This document shows positions 20,402-28,612 of a stretch of 64,000 bases of DNA, one piece after another; position 1 is the stretch's first letter; every line of letters starts with the position of its first letter. Both the position numbers and the translations under genes were made by a program. The notes beneath the pieces are model-generated. The model was not told where the DNA came from, searched no databases, and saw nothing but the letters and a program-made list of their open reading frames with translations. The stretch covers positions 1 through 64,000 of the forward strand of contig NZ_FQZE01000013.1 of assembly GCF_900141875.1 (NCBI RefSeq), read 5' to 3'. The stretch is from Tangfeifania diversioriginum. Its GTDB lineage: Bacteria; Bacteroidota; Bacteroidia; Bacteroidales; Prolixibacteraceae.

Positions 20402-20684
20402 TTTGCGACAAAAATAGCAGAATTTTTTTGATGCGTGGAGTTTAGTTATCAACCAGACACAAAATATTAACACCCAAAAAATTAGGGCACTTCAGTAATT
20501 TGTTAAAATTGCTTTTTTCATCTGTAACTTTCCACTTCATACTCTTTTGGTGGCTCTTTCTCCAGCGGGGTGAAAATAAGCATTATATTTTTCCTGAAGC
20601 AGACAACTATAGTTTCTCCATGAAAAATTTCTTTGACGCAACTTTTTCTCAAAATTTGAAGTCTGATTTAAAACACTTTCACCC

Positions 20685-20982
20685 ATGAAAAAAATTCTGT
20701 CTCTTTCACTGATTTTTATGATAACATTGGGAATTAATTCTTGTAAAAAAGAAAACGAGAACGAGCCCGAACGGGTTTACACGAAAACGATTGAACGAAA
20801 TTTCTCGAACGACTTTGAAAAAGATTTAATTGAAAAAGCCGAAACTTTTTCTGGAATGGGAACAGTACTGCAGACCGGTGTGCGCCATGTGGATAAATAA
20901 AGAACGCATTGCCGTATTTAATGAAAACGGCCAACTGCTCGATGTGTTTCTTGATGGCCCCATTTCCGTTCCGGTTTCGTAA
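20685..20982 (+). pseudogene. Small lipoprotein gene, probably frameshifted
   Basis: The first frame (20685-20900, 71 aa) has a lipoprotein signal MKKILSLSL...NSCKKENE and then stops at 20898-20900 after GVRHVDK. The +1 frame remains open across this stop and reads CAMWINKERIAVFNENGQ, then LLDVFLDGPISVPVS, to a stop at 20980-20982. That second stretch looks like real protein, so a single-base frameshift between about 20840 and 20895 may have broken one gene of about 98 codons. A sequencing error or two unrelated frames are alternatives. Confidence 0.5.
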
Positions 20983-21130
20983 CCAAACTCCGGTTATTAG
21001 AACTGCCAATTTGCGCACTGTTATTTTTTTGTAAGGAAATCAGACATTTTACGGTCATTTTGTTAAATAAAATACTTTTTTGTATTTAATTTGAAGTCAT
21101 AACCGATTAATAACCGAAAAAATAACAGTC

Positions 21131-21568
21131 ATGAAACAATTGGTATGTCCTGTATCCAACGAACGAATAAACGAACGCCTTACACGCCTGAATGCATTTT
21201 TCACCATTTTGATTGTGGCTGCCGGGTTTGTATTTAACTCTGTCATCTTTCCATTGGTGCTACTGGCCGATTTTTTTATCCGGGCGTTTACCCGATCGAA
21301 ATACAGTCCGGTGAGCTTTGTCAGTGCCGGCCTGGCACGACTACTGCACCTGAGCAAAAAACCCATCGACAAAGCGCCCAAAATTTTTGCTGCCCGCCTG
21401 GGCTTTCTAATGACCCTGGTAATTGCCACGCTGTTTTTACTGCAGCTCTACACGGCATCGATGGTTGTTGCAGGCATCCTGGTGTTTTTTGCTACGCTTG
21501 AGTCTGCATTCGGAATTTGTGTAGGCTGCATTATTTATACCTATTTTATTCTGCCATTGTACAAATAA
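21131..21568 (+). CDS. DUF4395 membrane protein
   Basis: 145 aa with four hydrophobic segments. The family start CPVSNERINERLTRLNAF and the Cys-containing C-terminal region (FGICVGCIIYTYFILPLY) are the marks of DUF4395, a family often found near rhodanese or thioredoxin genes. Function unknown. The CxxC in the last membrane segment could take part in sulfur or redox chemistry; that is inference. Confidence 0.8.
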   Translation: MKQLVCPVSNERINERLTRLNAFFTILIVAAGFVFNSVIFPLVLLADFFIRAFTRSKYSPVSFVSAGLARLLHLSKKPIDKAPKIFAARLGFLMTLVIATLFLLQLYTASMVVAGILVFFATLESAFGICVGCIIYTYFILPLYK

Positions 21569-21660
21569 ACCTCAAAAACAGCAGCAAATATTGTTGCCCA
21601 AATTTTCTGCCATTCTAAAGGAATTTATTACCTTTTACCGGGAAATTAAAATTTTAAAAG

Positions 21661-21960
21661 ATGAACAATCAGTATAATACAATGGTAGAGGCGGTTGAAG
21701 AGCTGAAAAAAAGAGGCTTTTCGCAAAACATGTCTGTAAACGAAGACGGGAAACTGGCACTTACTGACGGAAAAACATTTCCAGCCGAGGAAGTTACATT
21801 GGTGGAATACCATCGTTTTGAAGGCGAAACCAACCCTTCGGACAGCAGTATCGTTTACGCGGTTGAAACCACTTCAGGAACCAAAGGAACAGTTGTTGAC
21901 TCTTACGGAGCTGACGGTTCAGAAACAACTTCTGATTTCATGAACAAAGTGAAACAATAA
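21661..21960 (+). CDS. Conserved small acidic protein, unknown function
   Basis: 99 aa, no signal peptide or membrane segment. It has an alpha-helical start (TMVEAVEELKKRGFSQ) and a beta-rich remainder (VTLVEYHRFEGETNPSDSS, then AVETTSGTKGTVVDSYGAD). I recall similar proteins in Bacteroidota, sometimes labelled as phosphoribosylpyrophosphate synthetase, but nothing in the sequence supports such an enzyme: it is far too short and has no PRPP-binding loop. Treat as a conserved hypothetical. Confidence 0.7.
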   Translation: MNNQYNTMVEAVEELKKRGFSQNMSVNEDGKLALTDGKTFPAEEVTLVEYHRFEGETNPSDSSIVYAVETTSGTKGTVVDSYGADGSETTSDFMNKVKQ

Positions 21961-22186
21961 AAAAACCGGTGAGTTTGTAGTAGCCGTTCACCGTCATTTC
22001 AGCATTTAGGTAATCAAGGGTGTCGTTATTGGAAACCATAAATTTTTTACCGTCGAAAGTTACCAACGCATTCAGTTTCACCAGCGATTCGGGTTTTTCT
22101 TTTCCGGGTTGAAAGGCAAAAACGAGCAGCGTGATAATTGCCAGGACGGAGGTAATTAGTGATATTTTGGTTTTTAGTTTGCCCAC
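21938..22186 (-). pseudogene. Fragment of a single-pass membrane protein
   Basis: A GTG-started frame with an N-terminal hydrophobic anchor (ISLITSVLAIITLLVFAFQPG) and then NNDTLDYLNAEMTVNGYYKL, a motif that looks like part of a beta-sandwich. The last ten residues come from sequence overlapping the 3' end of the convergent gene at 21661-21960, so the original C-terminus seems lost. It starts 13 nt after the AbiEii stop. It could also be a short functional gene. Confidence 0.35.
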
Positions 22187-22199
22187 TTATGCACGCTTA

Positions 22200-22982
22200 T
22201 TATAAATCCTGAAAAAAATCCCTAACCGAAAGAATCCGCTCACTGCTTCTTTTAGTAAATAACAGGTGTTCAAAATCTCTCTTTTTTTTGTCCAATTCAA
22301 CTGTTTCTAAAATTTTGAACACTTCATTTTTTAAATCCTCAAGGTTATGAATATTTAGCTTTTCAGCAAGAAACGAATAATCGGGTTGAGTTTGTGCCAG
22401 CAAAAACATCACGTCATAGAAATCCCTTCCTTTTTGGCGCGATAGCATTGCAGAGATTTTCATTGAGCATATTACACTATCGGGAGGAACAGGAAACGGG
22501 AAATATAGTCCACAACCTTTTATATTAACTACTTCCGGTTTGTAGGGCATTTGTTGATCCTCACTCTCAATTTTAATTAAAAACCGCTCCTCCCGGTGTC
22601 CGGAAAGACCTAATTCAAAAAGCAGTTCGGGAAAATAGATATTCCTGCGAAAGGCTGTCAATTTTTTATTCTCACGATCACGTACTTCAACCCGAAGCCC
22701 GTCACGCTTTAAAAAGGTTATTACAGCGTCTGTCATTTCCGTAAACTCTTCTTTGGAAGAATCTTTGCAATCAAAGTCCAGATCTTCGGAGAAACGATCA
22801 ATCCCTTTTACAAGCCTTAAATATGTCCCCCCAATAAAAGCAATCTTTTCAATAAATTGGGTTGAAGAAAGAAAATCCAGAATTAACAGCTGGATATATT
22901 CTTTCAGCATATATTTTTGAAATGAGGCATTTTCTCTTATTCCCGGGTGAAAGAAATTTTTTATCAATTCAAGTTGCATCAT
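22200..22982 (-). CDS. AbiEii/AbiGii-type nucleotidyltransferase (toxin)
   Basis: 260 aa. A DUF1814 nucleotidyltransferase with the two hallmark motifs: the G-G-T-x-L of IGGTYLRLVKGIDRFSEDLD, which continues into DFD, and the later KISAMLSRQKGRDFYDVMFL. In characterised AbiE systems this protein is the toxin of a type IV toxin-antitoxin pair that aborts phage growth, probably by modifying tRNA. Its start overlaps the stop of the AbiEi-like gene by four bases (ATGA), so the two are made together. Base composition is more AT-rich than the neighbouring housekeeping genes, consistent with transfer. Confidence 0.88.
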   Translation of the reverse strand: MMQLELIKNFFHPGIRENASFQKYMLKEYIQLLILDFLSSTQFIEKIAFIGGTYLRLVKGIDRFSEDLDFDCKDSSKEEFTEMTDAVITFLKRDGLRVEVRDRENKKLTAFRRNIYFPELLFELGLSGHREERFLIKIESEDQQMPYKPEVVNIKGCGLYFPFPVPPDSVICSMKISAMLSRQKGRDFYDVMFLLAQTQPDYSFLAEKLNIHNLEDLKNEVFKILETVELDKKKRDFEHLLFTKRSSERILSVRDFFQDL

Positions 22983-23596
22983 AAGTTATAAGTGCTTTTC
23001 AATAAATTCACTCTTTTGGGGAGCGCTTTACTTTTAAATTTTGATAAATAATTGTCCAATCGTGAGAGGTCGAGTTCATCAAGTAAAAAATCTTCATCAA
23101 GTCGTAAATCTTCCATTTCCTTTTCTGTATTGTAAAAGGGATAGAGATACAGCAGATCCAGCAAAGCTTTTTCGGGTCGGGCAAGTTGCAGTGAATGTCC
23201 ATTGGCAATAGGTTTGATATCATAACCAAACATCAGTTCCTCCCGAACACTTTTGTATTCATACTCACCAAATTCATTTTGAAAACTTGCTGTTTTCAGC
23301 GAGGTAACGCTTGTAATTTGCATCACTGCTTCAGGAATAATCCCGTAAAATGAAAGGGCAGTATGCAGACTAATGTATGAAGGACGATAAATCCGGTTTG
23401 CAAAGAACAGGATAAAGTCGGGTTTGCTTTTGTATTCAGGGAATGTGTAATACCCCTGTCGTAACCGAATTAAAAGGCCTTTTTTAACCCAACGAACAAA
23501 ATTGTTCCTGTCGAAATCCGGCTTCCAGGCATAAACCTGGTGCGTATTAAAACACCCCAAATCAAACATCCTGTTTTTAAATTCCAGATAATTCAT
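22979..23596 (-). CDS. AbiEi-type antitoxin/transcriptional regulator
   Basis: 205 aa. The N-terminal 60 residues form a winged-helix-like domain (FNTHQVYAWKPDFDRNNFVR, then GYYTFPEYK). The rest carries the AbiEi core with YISLHTALSFYGIIPEAV and SLQLARPEKALLDLLYLYP, the typical antitoxin motif. Family members repress their own promoter and block the AbiEii toxin. First gene of the two-gene module, with a palindrome cluster 100 nt upstream. Confidence 0.85.
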   Translation of the reverse strand: MNYLEFKNRMFDLGCFNTHQVYAWKPDFDRNNFVRWVKKGLLIRLRQGYYTFPEYKSKPDFILFFANRIYRPSYISLHTALSFYGIIPEAVMQITSVTSLKTASFQNEFGEYEYKSVREELMFGYDIKPIANGHSLQLARPEKALLDLLYLYPFYNTEKEMEDLRLDEDFLLDELDLSRLDNYLSKFKSKALPKRVNLLKSTYNL

Positions 23597-23691
23597 CGGC
23601 TACTAAAATCTGTTAGCAGATTTCCTATTTCTATTTTGCATTAAAAATAGTGCATTTTAGAAATAAAACCAAATGATTTTATGTAAAAAAG

Positions 23692-23760
23692 TTTGACTCC
23701 GCCGGAGTCAAATGTTTATAGAAATCTTGATTTTCTATAAACCTGCGACCCCGAGGTCGA
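23692..23760. repeat. Cluster of three adjacent hairpins
   Basis: Three inverted repeats stand side by side: TTTGACTCCG (23692-23701) with CGGAGTCAAA (23703-23712); GTTTATAGAAATC (23714-23726) with GATTTTCTATAAAC (23729-23742); and CGACC/GGTCG around 23746-23759. They lie between the AbiE module and the response regulator gene, both on the minus strand, so they could end the regulator transcript or belong to the dispersed palindrome family. Confidence 0.75.
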
Positions 23761-23786
23761 ATAAACCACATCACAACCTAATCATA

Positions 23787-24530
23787 TTATTTCCTTTTCA
23801 ATCGTTCCACCACATTTTCTTTTCTCCTCCGCGACACCGGGATTTGTTCCCCGTTTTTGAGGTTTAACAGGCTGCCGGATTTCAGAAAGGCCTCCACGTG
23901 TTTCAGGTTTACCAGATGCGTTTTGTGTGCCCGCACGAAACCGAACTCCTGCAGCAAATCTTCAAATTCCACCAAAGTTTTAGCCACCAGCAGATGTTTT
24001 CCGTCTTCAAAATAAATGTGTGTATAATTCCCTTCGCCCTGGCAACGGACGATTTTATCCACATCGACATATTCGATGCGGTCGCCAGAAGGCAGCCCGA
24101 TGCGCGGATTGCCGGGCTGGCTGAGGTTGTGGTACAATTGTTTCATCCGGTGGTTTTCCTGCTTTTCGCGGATGCGTCCGGCTACTTTTTCCACGGCCAC
24201 TTTCAGGTCGTTGCGGTTGATGGGTTTCAGGATGTAATCGGCAGCGGAAAAACGGATGGCTTTGATGGCGTAGTTGTCGTAAGCGGTAACAAAAATTACC
24301 TCGAAACTGAAGTCCTGCAAATGCTCCAGCAGTTGAAACCCGTTGGCGCGGGGCATTTCGATATCGAGAAAAACCAGGTGGGGCGGTTGTTCCCGGATGA
24401 GCGACAGCGCCGCCTCCACCGAAGCCGCTTCGCCCAGCAACTCCACTTCGGTGCAATATTCCCGCAGGATTCCGGCCAGGTTCTCCCGCCCGTGCTTTTC
24501 GTCGTCAACGATGATGGATTTGAGTTTCAT
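23787..24530 (-). CDS. LytTR response regulator
   Basis: 247 aa when started at the ATG at 24530 (MKLKSIIVDDE); the frame extends upstream but only as overlap with the preceding gene. A CheY-like receiver domain (1-120) has the acidic pair Asp9-Asp10, the phosphoacceptor Asp56 in VFLDIEMP, the switch Thr in VTAYDNYAIKAI and the Lys of ILKPI. A LytTR DNA-binding domain (about 145-245) has VRCQGEGNYTHIYFEDGK and VRAHKTHLVNLKHV. It is the evident partner of the LytS-type kinase at 30989-34066, at the far end of the same minus-strand locus. Confidence 0.93.
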   Translation of the reverse strand: MKLKSIIVDDEKHGRENLAGILREYCTEVELLGEAASVEAALSLIREQPPHLVFLDIEMPRANGFQLLEHLQDFSFEVIFVTAYDNYAIKAIRFSAADYILKPINRNDLKVAVEKVAGRIREKQENHRMKQLYHNLSQPGNPRIGLPSGDRIEYVDVDKIVRCQGEGNYTHIYFEDGKHLLVAKTLVEFEDLLQEFGFVRAHKTHLVNLKHVEAFLKSGSLLNLKNGEQIPVSRRRKENVVERLKRK

Positions 24531-24891
24531 TTTTATTTTTTTCTGGAGGCGACTGCACTGGCATGGCCTGTTTGATGTAATAATGCACCGATGAGTCAGG
24601 AACATAAATAGGCATATTAAATCGAAGATTAACATCCGGCCGGGCTATCGGCATTCGATAAGGGTCAAAATTATCTTCACCGGGTGTTGCAATTTCGGGC
24701 GAAAACGAAAACTCAGGGTTTCCCGGAAAAGTATCTGAAAGAAAAAGGCTGTCGGGTTGCGGCTTAAATTTTGGAGAAATCTCAAACTGATTGTATCGCT
24801 CTGCGTTCTTTTTTTTGGGGTGGAATTCTGTTTGTGCAAACAAGAAAACAGGGTGAACAATGAAGGCAAATAAAAAGAGTAAAGTTCTCAT
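24505..24891 (-). CDS. Small exported protein before the response regulator, unknown function
   Basis: 128 aa from the ATG at 24891 (MRTLLFLFAFIVHPVFLFAQ, a signal peptide). The mature part is rich in Pro, Phe, Asn and acidic residues and looks extended (KPQPDSLFLSDTFPGNPEFS). No family recognised. Its 3' end overlaps the response regulator start by 26 bases, so the two should be translationally coupled and the protein probably belongs to the signalling locus. Confidence 0.6.
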   Translation of the reverse strand: MRTLLFLFAFIVHPVFLFAQTEFHPKKKNAERYNQFEISPKFKPQPDSLFLSDTFPGNPEFSFSPEIATPGEDNFDPYRMPIARPDVNLRFNMPIYVPDSSVHYYIKQAMPVQSPPEKNKNETQIHHR

Positions 24892-24972
24892 TTTAGATTT
24901 TTTGTCTGCCAATTTTTATTGCAATGCTATTTTCAGGATAAACTACATATCGTGCAGGTTTTGTTGATCTTT

Positions 24973-25143
24973 TTAGTTTTTGGAATCCATTTTTACAATA
25001 ATTTCCTTTAACAAATCATTATGTTGCTGTTTCAAAGAAATAAATTTATTCACCCACTTGTAAATAAAATAAAGAATGACAAATATTATCGCCAGATAAA
25101 AAACAACAATTATTAGCATCGGAAAGAATGGCATTAAGTTCAT
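24973..25143 (-). CDS. 56-aa single-pass membrane protein
   Basis: A short ATG-started frame encodes a strong membrane segment (PFFPMLIIVVFYLAIIFVIL) followed by a basic, coiled-coil-like tail (YKWVNKFISLKQQHNDLLKE, ending IIVKMDSKN). The pattern of one helix with a charged tail is typical of real small membrane proteins. It lies in the same direction between the TlpA-like gene at 25227 and the exported protein at 24505, with spacings of 83 and 81 nt. No family recognised. Confidence 0.6.
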   Translation of the reverse strand: MNLMPFFPMLIIVVFYLAIIFVILYFIYKWVNKFISLKQQHNDLLKEIIVKMDSKN

Positions 25144-25226
25144 AATATAAATTTTTAAAATTTTAAATAATTAAACAGTACTAATTTTTTATAAATCAAA
25201 CTTTTATAATGTTTTGCGTGAGCTAA

Positions 25227-27599
25227 TTAATCCAAATACTCTTCAAACATCTTTTTCAATTCCGCATTCGATGAAGCAAAATACACTTTGTCTTTCAATA
25301 CAGAACCGTCTTTGCCAACCAAAACGTAGTGTGGAATTCCGCTTACTTTAAACCGGGCAGCCATTTTGTTCCACTCATCCTGCGTCAGGTAATAATGTTC
25401 CCCGTCGATATCGGGCATCAGAATTTCCCAGGTTTTCTTTGGCGACGACGGATTTGTAATATAAACAAACCTGATGTTTCTGTTTTTCAGCTCTTCTTTA
25501 AGCGGCTTTATCCGTTCCATTCCCGAGCGGCAGGGACCACACCAGGTGGCCCAAAAATCGACAAAAACCAGGTTCCCTTCGTATTTTTTCATGATGGTAT
25601 CGAACAGGTCACCGTCTTTTGCATCGGGCGTTTCATTCACCACAAAACCCGATTTATTGCTGAATGCTTCTTCTTTCCGGGCAATTTCATTTTCAAGTTC
25701 AGCGCTCTGATCCAGCAAATAATCCACGATAAATGGGTTTTCAAAGTCACTGCGCAAATTTTCAATTTGATATTCAGCCAATGGCTTAAAACTTGATTTC
25801 ATTCGCTGTGAAACATCCTGGGCTTTTATGATATCCCATGCAAATCCTGAATCGAAACCAAAATATTCCCTGAATCCTTCCCTGCGTTTTTGTTCCCGAA
25901 TATTATTTAATTTTTCCAATCTGATTTCTCTGTAAATCTCATCGTATTTTGTTCTGAATTCCATGTACTCTGCCGAATCTTTAATCATAAATCCAGCCAG
26001 ATCATCTTTTGTTTCACATGTTGCCAGTCGGTTCAGCAATTCTTTATTTTGTGAATCCAAAGTAATTCCCATTTTTTCAAAATCAGCGGCGGTAATATCT
26101 TGGTCTCCAACAGCTATTATTCCTTCCCGCCGCACAGGATCCGAAAACTTTAACCGGTTAATAAAAATGTCGTAATCGCCGCCGGTAGTTACAGCCAGCG
26201 GATTATTGATTTCCTCAGCAGCAATAAAATCAAAAAATCCGCTGTCCAGCTCTTCGTTTTCAAGCGGGATTTCCCGTTGATCGCGCGGCACATTATTTTT
26301 CCTTCGATAGGCCGAAGTTCGGTTCATGTTATAAGAGAGAATATTTTGCGCATTGCGGTAGGTAATCTGCATATCTTTGATTTGCTGTGCTTTTTTACAT
26401 ACTGGGTTGTTTTGAATGTATTCCTTCAGCGCATCCTGTTCTTTTCTTTTTATTTCGAGATTGTATTCTTTGTATTGTTCCGGCGACATATCCAGAATTT
26501 TTTCACGCATATAGTTGTAATCAAAATACCGGATATCTTTCATTGCCAATAAGTCACGGTTTACTTTTTCGGTAGCTCCCATAAACAGATTTCCCGGCTC
26601 CGGATCATCGTGGTGCCTGGACAAGTCGAAAAACCGGAAAGTGGTTTTGCCCGGTTCAAAATAGATACTTTCATTGGTACGCATAAATCTGACATACAAC
26701 AATTGAGGATAAATCATGGGAATACTTGCAGAAAATGTTCCGTCGTCATTTATCGTAATCAGATAGGATTCCTGTGCGGATGCAAGAACATTATCTGCGT
26801 AAACCATCCCCGTTTCCCCCATTCGCGGATCATAACCATTTATGTAGCCCTTGTAATACGCGGTGTCCTGGTTAAAAACAGGCAACTGAAATTCTTCGTC
26901 GTTTGGAATTACAAAATCTGATTTGCTTGTTTGTTCTTTGCTAAATAACTCCAGGTTAGCCTCATCCGGGCCGATAAGCAGTTTGTCTCCTTTTTGTTTT
27001 ACTACCAGCTTTTTCTTTTTGCCCTTTTTTTGAAGCATCAACTGGTAAATATCCTCCTTTTGGCTGATGAGTACCTGCTTCCAGATTTCGCTGTCGTAAA
27101 TCACCAATTCGTCGAAAAAACCGTACATCCATTCATTGCTGCCGTCGGTACGCAGCCAGCTGCCGAGCAATTCTTCCGGGAAAAAAGAGAATTGCTCTCC
27201 GGGAACCAGTTCAATGCCAAATATTTTCCAGTCGGATACCATGTAATCGATTGTTTTAACATCATCGTCAACCGGCGGGAAATACAACGTGTATTCATTT
27301 AACCCGTTTTCAGGTGTAAAATGCTTCTCATTTATTTTTATCCCTTTGGCGTGTTTTACGTAAAGTTTTTCACCGCCTTTGCTGTCCTGAATCCATGTTT
27401 CCTCTGGAACGCGAATCCAATTGTTCGGTGCAAAATGCACCCTCAAATCCATTACAGTGGCGGTGTCGTGCAGTTCAATTTTTAAAATTTTGATGAAGGG
27501 TGCGGTTGTGCCTTTAAATTCGGGCCATTCGATTACTTTTTGGGCATGGCTAAAAAGAATGAACCCGAGAAATGCGAAGGTTACAATTAATTTTTTCAT
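25227..27599 (-). CDS. Large TlpA-like thioredoxin protein (copy 1)
   Basis: 790 aa, exported (signal peptide MKKLIVTFAFLGFILFSHAQ). Order of parts: an N-terminal beta-rich domain (20-220), a DUF4369-like beta domain (about 240-330, with SIYFEPGKTTFRFF), a long helical region (about 340-640) and a C-terminal TlpA/thioredoxin domain with the active WCGPC (Cys687, Cys690) and the cis-Pro in SGIPHYVLVG. It should reduce or exchange disulfides in the periplasm or on the outer surface. It is a full-length paralogue of the protein at 28613-30949. Ordinary TlpA/ResA proteins are much shorter; the role of the large N-terminal part is not known. Confidence 0.88.
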   Translation of the reverse strand: MKKLIVTFAFLGFILFSHAQKVIEWPEFKGTTAPFIKILKIELHDTATVMDLRVHFAPNNWIRVPEETWIQDSKGGEKLYVKHAKGIKINEKHFTPENGLNEYTLYFPPVDDDVKTIDYMVSDWKIFGIELVPGEQFSFFPEELLGSWLRTDGSNEWMYGFFDELVIYDSEIWKQVLISQKEDIYQLMLQKKGKKKKLVVKQKGDKLLIGPDEANLELFSKEQTSKSDFVIPNDEEFQLPVFNQDTAYYKGYINGYDPRMGETGMVYADNVLASAQESYLITINDDGTFSASIPMIYPQLLYVRFMRTNESIYFEPGKTTFRFFDLSRHHDDPEPGNLFMGATEKVNRDLLAMKDIRYFDYNYMREKILDMSPEQYKEYNLEIKRKEQDALKEYIQNNPVCKKAQQIKDMQITYRNAQNILSYNMNRTSAYRRKNNVPRDQREIPLENEELDSGFFDFIAAEEINNPLAVTTGGDYDIFINRLKFSDPVRREGIIAVGDQDITAADFEKMGITLDSQNKELLNRLATCETKDDLAGFMIKDSAEYMEFRTKYDEIYREIRLEKLNNIREQKRREGFREYFGFDSGFAWDIIKAQDVSQRMKSSFKPLAEYQIENLRSDFENPFIVDYLLDQSAELENEIARKEEAFSNKSGFVVNETPDAKDGDLFDTIMKKYEGNLVFVDFWATWCGPCRSGMERIKPLKEELKNRNIRFVYITNPSSPKKTWEILMPDIDGEHYYLTQDEWNKMAARFKVSGIPHYVLVGKDGSVLKDKVYFASSNAELKKMFEEYLD

Positions 27600-27765
27600 G
27601 ATAGTAGTTCCTGGTTTTGGTTTGAATTTACGCTATTAAGATAATGATAATCCTATAACTATTAGCATTGTACAATATAATTTAACAATATTTTTTTAAT
27701 TTGGAATAGTTCTAAATTCTTCATGCAGAGGATACATGTAAAACAATTTCCCTTCTAAAACTCTT

Positions 27766-28281
27766 TTATTCAATCCCCAGTTTTTGTTTCACCAGCGGAA
27801 ATAAATCGATGCTTTGATTCGATTTATACAACACCACGTTGGAACCCGTTTCAAAAACGTACATTAGTTCCTGTTCCCGGGCAACTTCGTTAATTGCTCC
27901 CTGTGCTTTCTCGTACAGCGGATTAAGCAGTTCCTGGTATTTTCGCTGAATTTGTTGCTGCGCATTTTGCTGAAAGCCCTGAATACGTTCGCTCAAATTT
28001 TGTAGCTCGGAAATTTTTGAATCGCGTTTCAGCTCAGAAACATTTTCATCCATTTGTTCCAATTCGCCCAGTTTGGTTTGATAGTCTGTCTGCATTTCGC
28101 CCAGAATATCTTCCATGTCAGTTTGGAATTTAGTAAATTCTGTTTCAACGGTTTCACGCTCCGGCATAACCTGAATCAGCGCCTGCAAATCGATGTGCCC
28201 GAATTTTAAGGTTTGGGCGTTTCCAACAGTTGCAATAATGGAGAAAAGAATTGCAACGCAAAGAGGAGTAAATTTTCTCAT
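27766..28281 (-). CDS. OmpH/Skp-family periplasmic chaperone
   Basis: 171 aa. A signal peptide (MRKFTPLCVAILFSIIATVGNAQ) is followed by FGHIDLQALIQVMPE, the usual start of the OmpH/Skp fold, and by a long coiled coil (about 45-135) that forms the tentacles of the trimer. The C-terminal strand returns at VFETGSNVVLY. The family holds unfolded outer-membrane proteins in the periplasm. It sits between the two TlpA-like genes; whether it shares their transcript is unclear because a 331-nt gap with repeats lies upstream. Confidence 0.88.
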   Translation of the reverse strand: MRKFTPLCVAILFSIIATVGNAQTLKFGHIDLQALIQVMPERETVETEFTKFQTDMEDILGEMQTDYQTKLGELEQMDENVSELKRDSKISELQNLSERIQGFQQNAQQQIQRKYQELLNPLYEKAQGAINEVAREQELMYVFETGSNVVLYKSNQSIDLFPLVKQKLGIE

Positions 28282-28612
28282 GATTGTTGATTTTTAGTTA
28301 TTTGCAGTAAAGTTGAAACAATCATTTCAAAAGCGAACTTAACAAAAGTTAAAAATCGACATGCAATATGTTAACTGTTTTAAACGAAGCGCTGTTTTTC
28401 TAAATTTCTGTTAATCACGAATTAATTCTACCGGCGAGTCAGCTATGGACAGTCATTTCGACGAGTTTGCGAGGAGAAATCTCTCATTTTAGAAGCAGAT
28501 TTCCTGCCCGACGGAGTCATTCAGGCGGGCTCATCTTCGTGCCCTGGAGTCTTAGTGGCGGGAAAAGGAAAATGCCACGAAGTCACCAAGACGCCAAGGT
28601 TCACGAAATTTT
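28282..28612. other. Gene-free stretch with mosaic repeats
   Basis: Contains, from 28448 on, the left half of the inverted-repeat family seen at 7846, a GC-rich imperfect palindrome at 28503-28529, and then two related pieces in opposite direction (CTTCGTGCCCTGGAGTC and GCCACGAAGTCACCAAGACG). No gene is supported. It separates the kinase and copy-2 TlpA genes from the rest of the locus. Confidence 0.6.
28448..28529. repeat. Half inverted-repeat element disrupted by a GC-rich palindrome
   Basis: GACAGTCATTTCGACGAG (28448-28465) matches the end of the element at 7846 at 15 of 16 shared positions and the inner GAGGAGAAAT also agrees. The expected right end is missing; in its place stands CCTGCCCGA ... 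TCAGGCGGG (28503-28529), an imperfect palindrome. Confidence 0.65.

Noticed and set aside
20500-20688. 62-codon plus-strand frame before the broken lipoprotein gene
   Set aside because: Lies in the promoter region of the next gene, overlaps its start and shows no family or signal features beyond chance hydrophobicity.
21661-21960. Phosphoribosylpyrophosphate synthetase label for the 99-aa protein
   Set aside because: Far shorter than the enzyme and without its PRPP-binding loop.
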